Source: Empedobacter falsenii (GTDB lineage Bacteria; Bacteroidota; Bacteroidia; Flavobacteriales; Weeksellaceae). Taken from it: 64,000 bases of DNA. The first letter of the stretch is position 1. Each line of letters begins with the position of its first letter. The notes under the pieces were generated by a model. It saw only the letters and a list, made by a program, of their open reading frames with translations. It had not been told where the DNA came from and did not search any database. The translations under genes and the position numbers were made by a program. Positions 1 through 7,672 of this stretch are shown one piece after another. Where the stretch lies: assembly GCF_013488205.1 (NCBI RefSeq), contig NZ_CP040908.1, positions 3,288,001 to 3,352,000 on the forward strand. The letters run 5' to 3'.

Positions 1-1
1 C

Positions 2-475
2 TTTTACTCTCGTTCAAAAAATAGATTATGGACAAAAGGTGAAGAATCAGGAAACTTTTTAGAAGTAAAATCAATTGCAGTTGATTGCGATAACGATACA
101 GTTCTAATCAAAGCAAAACCTTTTGGACCGACTTGTCATACAGGTTCTACGACTTGTTTTAAAGAAGAAACCAACCACGGATTTGTATATGAATTAGAAC
201 AAACCATTAACGATAGAATTGATTTAGACAACGATCCAGATTCGTATACCAACAAATTATTCAAAAGAGGAATCAATAAGGTTGCGCAAAAAGTAGGTGA
301 AGAAGCAGTTGAATTGGTAATTGAAGCCAAAGACAACAACGATAATTTATTTATTAATGAAGCCGCAGATTTAATGTACCACTATTTAATTTTATTAAAA
401 GCCAAAGGTTTCAAATTAGAAGATGTAGAAAATGTTTTGAAATCAAGAGAAAATGGTCCAAGACGAGCTGAATAA
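2..475 (+). CDS. hisI: Bifunctional phosphoribosyl-AMP cyclohydrolase / phosphoribosyl-ATP pyrophosphatase HisIE (3' part)
   Basis: Histidine biosynthesis steps 2 and 3, a cytoplasmic fusion enzyme. The reading frame is open from base 2, so the 5' end lies outside the window; 157 codons remain of an enzyme usually about 200 residues long. The HisI part keeps its Zn-binding end (KPFGPTCHTGSTTCF). The HisE part follows with GINKVAQKVGEEAVELVIEA and NEAADLMYHYLILL, the typical MazG-like helices. The C-terminus (ENGPRRAE) looks complete. HisIE is normally last in the his operon, and a strong terminator right behind it fits that position. Confidence 0.93.
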   Translation, partial: FYSRSKNRLWTKGEESGNFLEVKSIAVDCDNDTVLIKAKPFGPTCHTGSTTCFKEETNHGFVYELEQTINDRIDLDNDPDSYTNKLFKRGINKVAQKVGEEAVELVIEAKDNNDNLFINEAADLMYHYLILLKAKGFKLEDVENVLKSRENGPRRAE

Positions 476-491
476 AGTAGTTTAGAAATAT

Positions 492-521
492 AAAAGATTG
501 CAGATTAGCAATCTTTTTTTG
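492..521 (+). terminator. Rho-independent terminator after hisIE
   Basis: A stem AGATTGC/GCAATCT (extended by A-T pairs) with loop AGATTA is followed by a run of T. It closes the his operon before the ankyrin-gene promoter. Confidence 0.85.
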
Positions 522-596
522 TTTTCAAAAAACTGATGTTTAGCAGAATTAACCAAATTTATTTAATTTAATTAGAATTAATATAAATAAAAATAA

Positions 597-627
597 TACT
601 TTTGAAATCAAATTAAAATTAGTCTAA
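597..627 (+). promoter_or_regulatory. Promoter -7 box and operator-like palindrome of the ankyrin/DUF2271/PepSY operon
   Basis: TACTTTTG at 597-604 matches the Bacteroidota -7 consensus TAnnTTTG. TTAGTCTAA at 619-627 is a perfect short palindrome (TTAG-T-CTAA) lying between the -7 box and the start codon at 655. It resembles metal-regulator operators in shape only; no regulator can be assigned from the sequence. Confidence 0.4.
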
Positions 628-654
628 ATAATCATTACAATATATTCTATTCAT

Positions 655-2118
655 ATGAAAAAATTATTCATTTCTGCTGCTATCCTTGTCGCTTCATTTA
701 TTCAAGCTCAAACGAATACGTTGATAGACGCTAGTTTTTGGAAAAATAATCCAACAATAGAAACTGTAAAAACTGAAATTTCGAAAGGAAATAGCCCTTC
801 TTTTCAAAATGGTGGTTTCTTTGATCCAGTTGTGATAGCAATTAACAACAAAGCAGATTTTAATGTGACTAAATTTTTAATTGAACAAGAAGGAAACTCT
901 GTTAACAAAAAAACGCATCACTCAAGAATTTATCTTCAATGGGCTGCGGCTGCAGGGAACTTAGAATTGGTAAACTATTTATTAGCCAAAGGTTCTGATG
1001 TTCACTATAAAGATAGCCACGGTTACGATGTAATTACGTATGCTGCGAGTGCTGGAAATCAAAATATAGCGGTTTACGATGCGTTAATTAAAGCTGGTGC
1101 CAATCCAAAAGTGAAAGGAGAAAATGGGACTAATTTAATTATGGAAGCGATTGCAAATGATGATGATTTAAAAGTGACAGAATACTTTATTTCAAAAGGT
1201 TTATCATTAAGCGAAAAAGATGCTAACGGACGTACTGTAGCGGATTATGCTGCTAAATTAGGAAACTTATCAATCATAGAGAAATTAATCGCGAAAGGTG
1301 TAAAACCTACAGATCAAGCTTTATTTTTTGCCACTCAAGGTTCGAGAACAAAAGAAAATGGCGTAGAAGTTTTCCAAGAATTAATTACAAAATATAAACT
1401 AAATCCGAAAGCGTTAAATCCAGACGGACAAACATTATTACATGCTTTATCTCGCAGAGGAAACTCAGAAACAATCAACTTTATCTTATCAAAAGGTGTT
1501 GATGCTAAAATTGCAGATAAAGAAGGAAACACTGCATTAATGGTTGCTGCTGGAGGAAAAAACACAGATTTAATCAATACATTTTTATCAAAAGCAAACA
1601 ATGTAAATGCGGTTAATAAAAATGGTGAATCAGCTTTAACGAAAGCCGTTGCTTCTGGAACATCTCAAATCGTTTCTTTATTATTAGAAAAGGGCGCTAA
1701 AGCTAATATTGTTGATAAAGATGGAAATAATTTGGCTTATTATTGGTTCAATTCTTTCAAACCAAATGATGAATCATTCACTGAAAAACAAGCTTTATTA
1801 ACAAATGCAAAAGTTGATTTTAAAACCACTCAAAGCAAAGGTGCAACTTTGTTACACATCGCTGTTGATAAAGGAAATGTAAATTTGGTGAAGAAAGCGA
1901 TTGAATTAGGTGTGAATATTAATGCACAAGATGAAGACGGAAATACAGCGTTACACAAAGCAGCTTTGATTGCGAAAGATGATGCAATCTTGAAAACTTT
2001 GGTTGCTGCTGGAGCGAAAAAAGATATTAAAACAGAATTTGACGAAACGGCTTATGATTTGGCTGGAGAAAACGAATTCTTAAAGAAAAATAATGTGTCT
2101 ATTGACTTTTTAAAATAA
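655..2118 (+). CDS. Exported ankyrin-repeat protein
   Basis: A 487-residue protein with a clear signal peptide (hydrophobic residues 4-18, cleavage near FIQAQ), so it is sent out of the cytoplasm. The rest is an almost continuous array of about ten ankyrin repeats of roughly 33 residues, for example GNTALMVAAGGKNTDLINTF and GNTALHKAALIAKDDAILKT. Ankyrin repeats bind proteins and no catalytic motif is visible. The stop codon overlaps the next start (TAATG), so it is translationally linked to the DUF2271 gene and then to the PepSY reductase. Within the operon it is probably a periplasmic scaffold or partner of the redox proteins; that role is inference from context. Confidence 0.85.
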   Translation: MKKLFISAAILVASFIQAQTNTLIDASFWKNNPTIETVKTEISKGNSPSFQNGGFFDPVVIAINNKADFNVTKFLIEQEGNSVNKKTHHSRIYLQWAAAAGNLELVNYLLAKGSDVHYKDSHGYDVITYAASAGNQNIAVYDALIKAGANPKVKGENGTNLIMEAIANDDDLKVTEYFISKGLSLSEKDANGRTVADYAAKLGNLSIIEKLIAKGVKPTDQALFFATQGSRTKENGVEVFQELITKYKLNPKALNPDGQTLLHALSRRGNSETINFILSKGVDAKIADKEGNTALMVAAGGKNTDLINTFLSKANNVNAVNKNGESALTKAVASGTSQIVSLLLEKGAKANIVDKDGNNLAYYWFNSFKPNDESFTEKQALLTNAKVDFKTTQSKGATLLHIAVDKGNVNLVKKAIELGVNINAQDEDGNTALHKAALIAKDDAILKTLVAAGAKKDIKTEFDETAYDLAGENEFLKKNNVSIDFLK

Positions 2119-2618
2119 TGAAGGAGATGAAATTTAACTTAATCAAAAAATTAGTTGGATTAGTTGTAATCTTAATGGCAACTGCCACTTTTGCACAAAC
2201 AACAAAATACAAAACAATGATTCAGATGAATAATTACACAGGAAAAGAAGCCTATGTAGTGATTTCATTAATCAATCCAAAAGGACAATACGAAAAAACT
2301 TTAGGGGTTTTAGGAACAGATAACGAGTGGTATAACACGTTAAAAGAATGGCACAAATTCAATAGTAAAAAGAAAGAAAAATTAAACGGAATCACAGGTG
2401 CTTCAGTTGCTGGAGGAGCGAGAGCGACACGTGTCATCGAGTTTGATACTGCAAAATTGAATAAAGGATACAAATTACGTTTTGAATCTGCTGTTGAAAC
2501 TCAAAAATATGTTGCAAAAGACGCTGAAGTTGCATTAAATTCTGCGGATTTAGACAACAAAGCAGGTATCAAAGGTTCAGTTTATATTAAAGCCGTACGT
2601 TTTATTAAAGTTCAATAA
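2118..2618 (+). CDS. DUF2271 family exported protein with FMN-attachment-like motif
   Basis: A 166-residue protein with an N-terminal signal sequence (about residues 8-26, ending TATFAQ). The body resembles DUF2271 proteins, which recur next to PepSY reductases and ApbE. Residues 93-96 read T-G-A-S within GITGASVAGG, which fits the [S/T]GA[T/S] pattern that ApbE uses to attach FMN covalently (as in NqrC and RnfG), with Ser96 as the candidate site. It overlaps the ankyrin gene by one base and ends 2 bases before the reductase. An alternative ATG at 2127 follows AAGGAG too closely to be a normal SD site. Family call fairly sure; flavinylation is inference. Confidence 0.75.
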   Translation: MKEMKFNLIKKLVGLVVILMATATFAQTTKYKTMIQMNNYTGKEAYVVISLINPKGQYEKTLGVLGTDNEWYNTLKEWHKFNSKKKEKLNGITGASVAGGARATRVIEFDTAKLNKGYKLRFESAVETQKYVAKDAEVALNSADLDNKAGIKGSVYIKAVRFIKVQ

Positions 2619-2620
2619 AA

Positions 2621-4810
2621 ATGACATTATCTATTTGGAGATATGCGCATTTGAGTCTTGCAATTCTATCTTCAGCATTTTTAGTTATCCTATCTATCAC
2701 AGGAGTAATTTTGGCTGTTGATGCAATAAACGAAAAATCGCCAGCATACAAAGTAGAAAATTTCGATAACATAACACTCGCGCAAGTTTTACCAACTTTG
2801 CGCGAGCATTATTTTGAAATAATAGAAGTTAAAGTTGATCACAATGATTTTGTGACGATTGATGCTATGGACGAAGATGGAAATTCGATCAAATCTTACA
2901 TTGATCCTACAACAGGAAAAAAGATTGGTGAAATTGTTCCAAAAAGTGATTTCATCAATTGGGTCACAGCCTTACACCGTTCATTATTTCTAAAAGAAAC
3001 AGGGCGAGCAATCGTTGGCGTTGTCTCTTTTTTATTGATGCTAATTTCAATCAGTGGATTAATCTTAATCATAAAACGTCAACAAGGAATTCTAAATTTC
3101 TTTACCAAAGTTAACAAAGACTCTTTTTCACAATATTTCCATGTTGTAACTGGACGTTGGTTATTAATTCCAGTTTTAATCATTGCATTAACAGGAACAT
3201 TAATTTTCTTAGCGCGATTAGAACCTTTAGTTGGTCAACCAAAAGAAATCGAGCATCAAGCCAAAGAAAATTTACAACCAAAAGATTTAAAAGACATTGA
3301 ATTCTTTAAAAACACGAAATTAAGTAGTGTAGAAAAGATTGAATTTCCTTTTATTCCAGATGATGAAGCAGAACCATTTATCGTCCATTTAAGAAAAAAA
3401 TCGGTTTCGGTTAATCAAGTAAATGGAGCGATTATTTCAGAATCGCTAAATCCTTATTCTGCAATTGTAGAAAAATTTAATATCGATTTACACACAGGTC
3501 GCACCAATGTGATTTGGGCAGCGATTTTAGGAATTGCTTCGCTTAACATTTTATTCTTTATTTGGTCAGGATTTGTAATTACGTTCAAACGTACAAAAAC
3601 GAAAATTGGCAAAAATAAATATAAAGCCAACGAAGCTGAAATTATCCTTTTAGTTGGTTCAGAAAATGGTGCAACTGTTGGATTTGCCTCAAAAATTCAA
3701 GAGCAATTTTTAGCAAATGGAAAAAAATCATTCATCGCTCAAATGAATCAATATGAAATTTTTCCAAAAGCAAAACAACTTATCATTTTTACCTCAACTT
3801 ATGGAATTGGTGATGCGCCTGCGAATGCTAAGAAATTTGAACAATTAATCACACAATTTCCACAAAACCAATCCATCGAATTTTCTGTTGTAGGATTTGG
3901 ATCAAGAGCATATTCAGATTATTGTGGCTATGCAGTTAAAGTTGACAAATGGTTGAATGATCAAAAATGGGCTACTCAATTATTGGATTTGAAAACAGTA
4001 AATGATAAATCGCTGGAAGAATTCACAAATTGGGTCATTGCATACAAAGAAACGACAGATATTCCTTTAGCAACAACGCCTGCGATGTATGTTGGAAAAG
4101 CACCAAAACTGAAAAATGTTAAGGTTATTTCTACCACTAAAATCACACAAGAAGATGCAACATTTAAAGTTGTTTTAGATGTAAAAGAGAAATTCAAATC
4201 TGGAGATTTATTAGCAATTTATCCCGAAAGCGATCACAAAGAACGCTTATATTCGGTTGGAAAAGTTGATCATAAATTACAGTTAATTGTAAAATTGCAT
4301 GAGTTTGGATTAGGTTCTCAATATTTATATAATTTGGTTCAAAATTCTACGATTAAAGCTCGAATTGTAAAAAATAAAGCCTTTAGATTTCCAAAAGCTT
4401 CAAAAGTTGTGATGATTGCAAACGGAACAGGAATTGCACCTTTTCTTGGGATGATTGATGAGAATTCAAAAAATATTGAAACGCATTTATACTGTGGTTT
4501 CAGACATGATAATGAAACAACAAAATCTTATCAAGAATTTGCTACGAAACAAATTTTTACGAATCATTTGAGTCAATTTCACATTGCATTTTCTCGTGAA
4601 GAAAATAAACAGTATGTGATGGATTTAGTCAATCGTGATGCTAAATTCTTTGCTGAAACATTACAAAATGGTGGAATTCTTATGATTTGTGGTGCTCTCA
4701 CAATGCAACATGATGTAGAGAAAGTTTTGGAACAAATCTGTCAAGAACATTTGAATAAATCATTCGAAGAATTCAAAACAAACGGGCAATTTTTGACGGA
4801 TTGTTATTAA
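2621..4810 (+). CDS. PepSY-TM / flavodoxin / ferredoxin-reductase fusion (membrane flavin reductase)
   Basis: A 729-residue membrane reductase. The N-terminal PepSY-TM half has membrane segments near residues 12-33, 130-151, 181-199 and 299-321, with histidines at H10, H119, H174 and H291 beside them. A flavodoxin-like domain follows (about 340-475; FMN loop GSENGATVG, later TSTYGIGDAP). The FNR-like domain covers about 495-729, with FAD motif RLYS (542-545), NAD(P)H loop GTGIAPFLG (602-610), MICGALTMQHDVEKVL and a C-terminal Tyr729 that could stack on FAD. The design moves electrons from cytoplasmic NAD(P)H across the membrane, as proposed for PiuB/PepSY ferric or siderophore reductases. It is third in an operon after ankyrin and DUF2271 genes. 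Exact acceptor unknown. Confidence 0.88.
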   Translation: MTLSIWRYAHLSLAILSSAFLVILSITGVILAVDAINEKSPAYKVENFDNITLAQVLPTLREHYFEIIEVKVDHNDFVTIDAMDEDGNSIKSYIDPTTGKKIGEIVPKSDFINWVTALHRSLFLKETGRAIVGVVSFLLMLISISGLILIIKRQQGILNFFTKVNKDSFSQYFHVVTGRWLLIPVLIIALTGTLIFLARLEPLVGQPKEIEHQAKENLQPKDLKDIEFFKNTKLSSVEKIEFPFIPDDEAEPFIVHLRKKSVSVNQVNGAIISESLNPYSAIVEKFNIDLHTGRTNVIWAAILGIASLNILFFIWSGFVITFKRTKTKIGKNKYKANEAEIILLVGSENGATVGFASKIQEQFLANGKKSFIAQMNQYEIFPKAKQLIIFTSTYGIGDAPANAKKFEQLITQFPQNQSIEFSVVGFGSRAYSDYCGYAVKVDKWLNDQKWATQLLDLKTVNDKSLEEFTNWVIAYKETTDIPLATTPAMYVGKAPKLKNVKVISTTKITQEDATFKVVLDVKEKFKSGDLLAIYPESDHKERLYSVGKVDHKLQLIVKLHEFGLGSQYLYNLVQNSTIKARIVKNKAFRFPKASKVVMIANGTGIAPFLGMIDENSKNIETHLYCGFRHDNETTKSYQEFATKQIFTNHLSQFHIAFSREENKQYVMDLVNRDAKFFAETLQNGGILMICGALTMQHDVEKVLEQICQEHLNKSFEEFKTNGQFLTDCY

Positions 4811-4818
4811 AATTTATT

Positions 4819-4961
4819 CCGTCTAATTTTTCGATAATTTTGAAAGATTCTAACGAATATTTCAAACACTCGAAGTGACGGATTAAACGAAATTTTCATC
4901 AGTTCGAGTGGTTTTCGTTTCAACAGAATAAGAAAATTGTATCGAGAACTTAGATGAAAAT
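4819..4961. repeat. Long palindromic (REP/MITE-like) repeat, copy A
   Basis: About 143 bases. The ends are imperfect inverted repeats of 17 bases (start CGTCTAATTTTTCGATA; end TATCGAGAACTTAGATG; about 14 of 17 pair). Inside, CACTCGAA and TTCGAGTG form a hairpin about 45 bases long. The copy lies between the reductase stop and the GIY-YIG start and is directly repeated as copy B on the far side of that gene. Confidence 0.85.
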
Positions 4962-4996
4962 ATTAAAAAATGACGGTTTTTATTGTAAATTGTAGA

Positions 4997-5284
4997 ATGC
5001 AAATTTCTTTTGTTTACATATTACTTTGTTCAGATAATTCATATTATGTTGGGATTACAAATGACGTATTCAAAAGATTCGAAGAACATCAAGCTGGATA
5101 TGATTACAAATCATATACATTTAATCGAAGACCTTTGAAATTAATTTTTTACACTTCATTTAGTAATGTTGAAATTGCTATAGAAAAAGAAAAACAAATA
5201 AAAAAATGGTCAAAAGCAAAAAAAGAAGCTTTAATAAATGGACAGTTCGAAGATTTACCTAATTTATCTAAAAAGAAGTTTTAA
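4997..5284 (+). CDS. GIY-YIG nuclease family protein (UPF0213-like)
   Basis: A small single-domain GIY-YIG endonuclease. I use the internal ATG at 4997 (MQISFVYILLCSD, 95 residues) because the family starts just before the V-Y-I strand; an upstream in-frame ATG at 4970 would add nine residues. Visible motifs are VYI and YYVGITND (GIY and YIG equivalents), the catalytic-type Arg in FKRFEEH, and the metal-binding-type Glu in AIEKEKQIKKW. The gene starts 36 bases after repeat copy A and ends 7 bases before copy B, so gene and repeats look like one unit. Its role is unknown; it may act on the repeat hairpins, by analogy with RAYT enzymes and REP sequences (inference). Confidence 0.88.
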   Translation: MQISFVYILLCSDNSYYVGITNDVFKRFEEHQAGYDYKSYTFNRRPLKLIFYTSFSNVEIAIEKEKQIKKWSKAKKEALINGQFEDLPNLSKKKF

Positions 5285-5290
5285 ACAAAT

Positions 5291-5434
5291 CCGTCTTACT
5301 TCTCGATAATTTTGAAAAATTCTAACGAATATTTCAAACACTCGAAGTGACGGATTAAACGAAATTTTTCGTCAGTTCGAGTGATTTTCGTTTCGACAGA
5401 ATAAGAAAATCGTATCGAGAACTTAGACGAAAAT
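5291..5434. repeat. Long palindromic (REP/MITE-like) repeat, copy B
   Basis: 144 bases, in the same orientation as copy A. The terminal inverted repeats are better conserved here: CGTCTTACTTCTCGATA against the reverse complement of TATCGAGAACTTAGACG, 15 of 17. The central hairpin is CACTCGAA-G-TGACG pairing with CGTCA-G-TTCGAGTG around a G-G mismatch. A second hairpin GATTTTC/GAAAATC follows. Copies C and D follow at a 145-base step. Confidence 0.87.
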
Positions 5435-5458
5435 AATCTGAAATCATAAATAAGTAGT

Positions 5459-5579
5459 GAAAAATTTTAACGAATATTTAAAACTCTCGAAGTAACGGAT
5501 TAAACTAAATTTTTCATCAGTTCGAGTGGTTTTCGTTTCGATAGAATAAGAAAATTGTATTGAGAACTTAGACGAAAAT
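5459..5579. repeat. Palindromic repeat, copy C (left end missing)
   Basis: 121 bases matching copy B from its base 5314 onward, with a few substitutions (CTCTCGAAGTAACGG, TTCATCAG). The first 23 bases of the full element are replaced by a 24-base spacer (AATCTGAAATCATAAATAAG followed by TAGT). It starts exactly 145 bases after the matching base of copy B. Confidence 0.85.
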
Positions 5580-5603
5580 AATCTGAAATCATAAATAAGT
5601 AAT

Positions 5604-5724
5604 GAAAAATTGAACGAAATTTCTCAAACAATCGAAGTGACGGATTAAACGAAATTTTTCGTCAGTTCGAATGATTTTCGTTTCAACAGAATAAGAAAAT
5701 TGTATCGAGAACTTAGACGAAAAT
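5604..5724. repeat. Palindromic repeat, copy D (left end missing)
   Basis: 121 bases, again 145 bases after copy C and preceded by the same spacer. The left hairpin arm is degraded (CAATCGAA, TTCGAATG) and the first bases differ (TTGAACGAAATTTCTC). It ends about 30 bases before the apbE start, so the repeat block fills the whole gap between the nuclease gene and apbE. Confidence 0.85.
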
Positions 5725-5754
5725 TTACTCACAATAACAAATGAATAAAACATC

Positions 5755-6762
5755 ATGCAATTCATTCTAAAAAATATATTCACTTTTATACTATTGTATG
5801 TTCTAACTCCGATGAATGCTCAAACGGTTGGAGTTAGAGATACAATTTTAATGGGAAGTAAATTCAAAATCACATTGGTTGACACCGATTCTATTTCCGT
5901 TGAAAAAAACATCAATAAAGCAATTGATGAAATGATCAGAATCGAGAGTTTGATTTCTGATTGGAAACCTACTTCACAAGTTTCTCTTGTCAATCAAAAT
6001 GCTGGAATAAAACCCATAAAAGTAGATCGAGAAGTTTTTGACTTAACAAAACGTGCGATTTATTTTTCGGAACTAACCGATGGTGCTTTTGACATTAGCT
6101 TTGCAGCAATGGAAAAAATATGGAAATTTGATGGTTCTATGGACAAAATTCCAACTCAGGAAGAAATTTCAAAAGCTATTGAAAAAATTGGTTATCAAAA
6201 CATTATTTTGGATGAAGAAAATTCAACAATATTCTTAAAAAAAGTTGGAATGAAAATCGGTTTTGGATCAACAGGAAAAGGTTATGCAGCACAAAAAGCA
6301 CGAACTTTTATGCAAAATTTAGGAATTAATGCTGGTATAATAGATGCTTCTGGTGATATGACAACTTGGGGAAATCAACCGAATGGAGAACTTTGGAAAA
6401 TTGGAATTACAAATCCATTTAATCGACATAAAATGTTGGATATTCTCTCAATGAAAAATGCTGCTGTTACGACTTCTGGTGATTACGAAAAATTTATTTT
6501 GATTGATGGAGTCCGTTATTCACACATTATTAATCCCAAAACGGGGATTCCTGCAACGGGCTTAACTGGCGTTACGGTAATCGGAGAAAATGCTGAAATG
6601 TGTAATGGTTTTAGCACTTCTATCATGGTTTTAGGAAAAGAAAAAGGATTGAATTTGATCAATCAACAAAAAGATTACGCAGCTCTTTTGATTACAGATA
6701 AAGGAAAAATTACTCGCTCAAAAAACTATAAAAAATTAAAGCAAACATTGAAAAACAACTAA
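5755..6762 (+). CDS. apbE: FAD:protein FMN transferase ApbE
   Basis: ApbE takes FMN from FAD and joins it to a Thr/Ser of exported redox proteins. It has 335 residues, the usual family size. A signal peptide (residues 5-22, ending PMNAQ) directs it to the periplasm. Family motifs include GSTGKGYAAQKA (171-182), DASGDMTTWG (197-206), TTSGDYEKF (239-247) and SHIINPKTG (256-264). Its natural substrate may be the DUF2271 protein encoded 3 kb upstream with a TGAS motif; the reductase is its expected electron source. The gene is separated from that operon by the nuclease gene and repeats. Family identity sure, substrate inferred. Confidence 0.93.
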   Translation: MQFILKNIFTFILLYVLTPMNAQTVGVRDTILMGSKFKITLVDTDSISVEKNINKAIDEMIRIESLISDWKPTSQVSLVNQNAGIKPIKVDREVFDLTKRAIYFSELTDGAFDISFAAMEKIWKFDGSMDKIPTQEEISKAIEKIGYQNIILDEENSTIFLKKVGMKIGFGSTGKGYAAQKARTFMQNLGINAGIIDASGDMTTWGNQPNGELWKIGITNPFNRHKMLDILSMKNAAVTTSGDYEKFILIDGVRYSHIINPKTGIPATGLTGVTVIGENAEMCNGFSTSIMVLGKEKGLNLINQQKDYAALLITDKGKITRSKNYKKLKQTLKNN

Positions 6763-6808
6763 GTTTTTAACTAAAAAATGATTATATAAAGTGCATATTC
6801 TTTGCTAA

Positions 6809-7129
6809 CTAGATATAATTCTTTTTCCATTTTGCTACAGTATTTCTACTTAATTTGAAATGTATAGCTAGTTGCGTATTGTTTAATTTATTTATCTTCT
6901 GATAATCTAAAATAAATAAAATATCCTTTTCTTGATATGATTTAAATTTTTGATTAACCTTACTATTATTACGATTCTTGTCAAGAAAAATTAATCTATT
7001 AAGCTTCGATATATCAAAAAAAGATAATTGTTCTTTATTTAAAATATCTTGATATAACGATAACTCATCTGGATAAAGATCATTAATTATATCCGTATAG
7101 AGTGCCTTATAATTTATGCTATTATTCAT
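6809..7129 (-). CDS. Small helix-turn-helix protein, second of an HTH pair
   Basis: 106 residues with no signal peptide, low in G+C. The C-terminal 35 residues form a clear HTH (KLNNTQLAIHFKLSRNTVAKWKKNYI, shown in part: TQLAIHFKLSRNTVAKWKKN), similar to the DNA-binding end of transposase-type (HTH_28/InsE-like) proteins. The N-terminal 60 residues are acidic and helical with no known motif. It follows the 142-residue HTH gene by 61 bases on the same strand, downstream of the fibre-like gene. Probably a regulator of this surface-protein locus; it has no transposase catalytic domain. Function not known. Confidence 0.65.
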   Translation of the reverse strand: MNNSINYKALYTDIINDLYPDELSLYQDILNKEQLSFFDISKLNRLIFLDKNRNNSKVNQKFKSYQEKDILFILDYQKINKLNNTQLAIHFKLSRNTVAKWKKNYI

Positions 7130-7190
7130 TTTTTTGGAATTTAAAATCTACTAATCATTTTGAAAAATGATTAGTAGAAAAATTAAAATG

Positions 7191-7619
7191 TTATTTGTTA
7201 TATTTATGAAGCCATTTGTATAGAGTTGTTTTCGGAATACGATATCGTTCTATAACTTCTTTTTTTGTCATATTCCCTTTTTCTATTTTATTCAAAATAT
7301 AATCTATCACTTCTTTTGTATATATATTTTTGCGAAAACTAGGTAATACCGATTGATTACTTTTGGTATTTTTATTATAATTAATGTTTCCTACAGGAGC
7401 GTATAAAATGAGATGTTGAGAATACAATCTAAAAAAATCATACTCTAATAACTTACTCCATTTCAAAAGAATATCAGTATCCATACTTTTCATTGTATAC
7501 ATTTGAATTACTTCTTTTTCTGTACAATCCATAAAATTACATATACGTGATATCGTAATTTCTTTCTCAAGAGTAAGTTCTTTTATAAGCTCTCCTATAT
7601 AAATCGTTTTGTAATTCAT
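7191..7619 (-). CDS. Helix-turn-helix protein linked to fibre-like surface genes
   Basis: 142 residues. The N-terminal half (ISRICNFMDCTEKEVIQMY) looks like a XRE-type HTH. The C-terminal half carries a second HTH (TKKEVIERYRIPKTTLYKWL) of the transposase-leader type. It lies 53 bases behind the fibre-like gene 7673-9265 in the same direction, probably co-transcribed. A truncated copy of this gene lies at the equivalent place behind the next paralogue (9322-9441), so surface gene and HTH gene were duplicated as a unit. Likely a transcription regulator of the locus; that role is inferred from linkage only. Confidence 0.7.
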   Translation of the reverse strand: MNYKTIYIGELIKELTLEKEITISRICNFMDCTEKEVIQMYTMKSMDTDILLKWSKLLEYDFFRLYSQHLILYAPVGNINYNKNTKSNQSVLPSFRKNIYTKEVIDYILNKIEKGNMTKKEVIERYRIPKTTLYKWLHKYNK

Positions 7620-7672
7620 ATTTTAAAAATTTATTAGTAAAAGACCTAGTTCTATTATATTTTGCTTGTAAA

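Noticed and set aside
619-627. Named Fur or DtxR box before the ankyrin operon
   Set aside because: Only nine bases are symmetrical and I cannot match it to a defined consensus; kept only as an operator-like site.
4970-4996. Upstream ATG giving a longer GIY-YIG protein
   Set aside because: The nine extra residues do not match the family start, and the internal ATG directly precedes the V-Y-I strand.
5291-5724. CRISPR array
   Set aside because: The repeat is 120-144 bases long with identical, not variable, short spacers; there are no cas genes.
6809-7619. The two HTH genes as a transposase or insertion sequence
   Set aside because: Only DNA-binding domains are present; no DDE or other catalytic domain, no terminal inverted repeats and no target duplication were seen.
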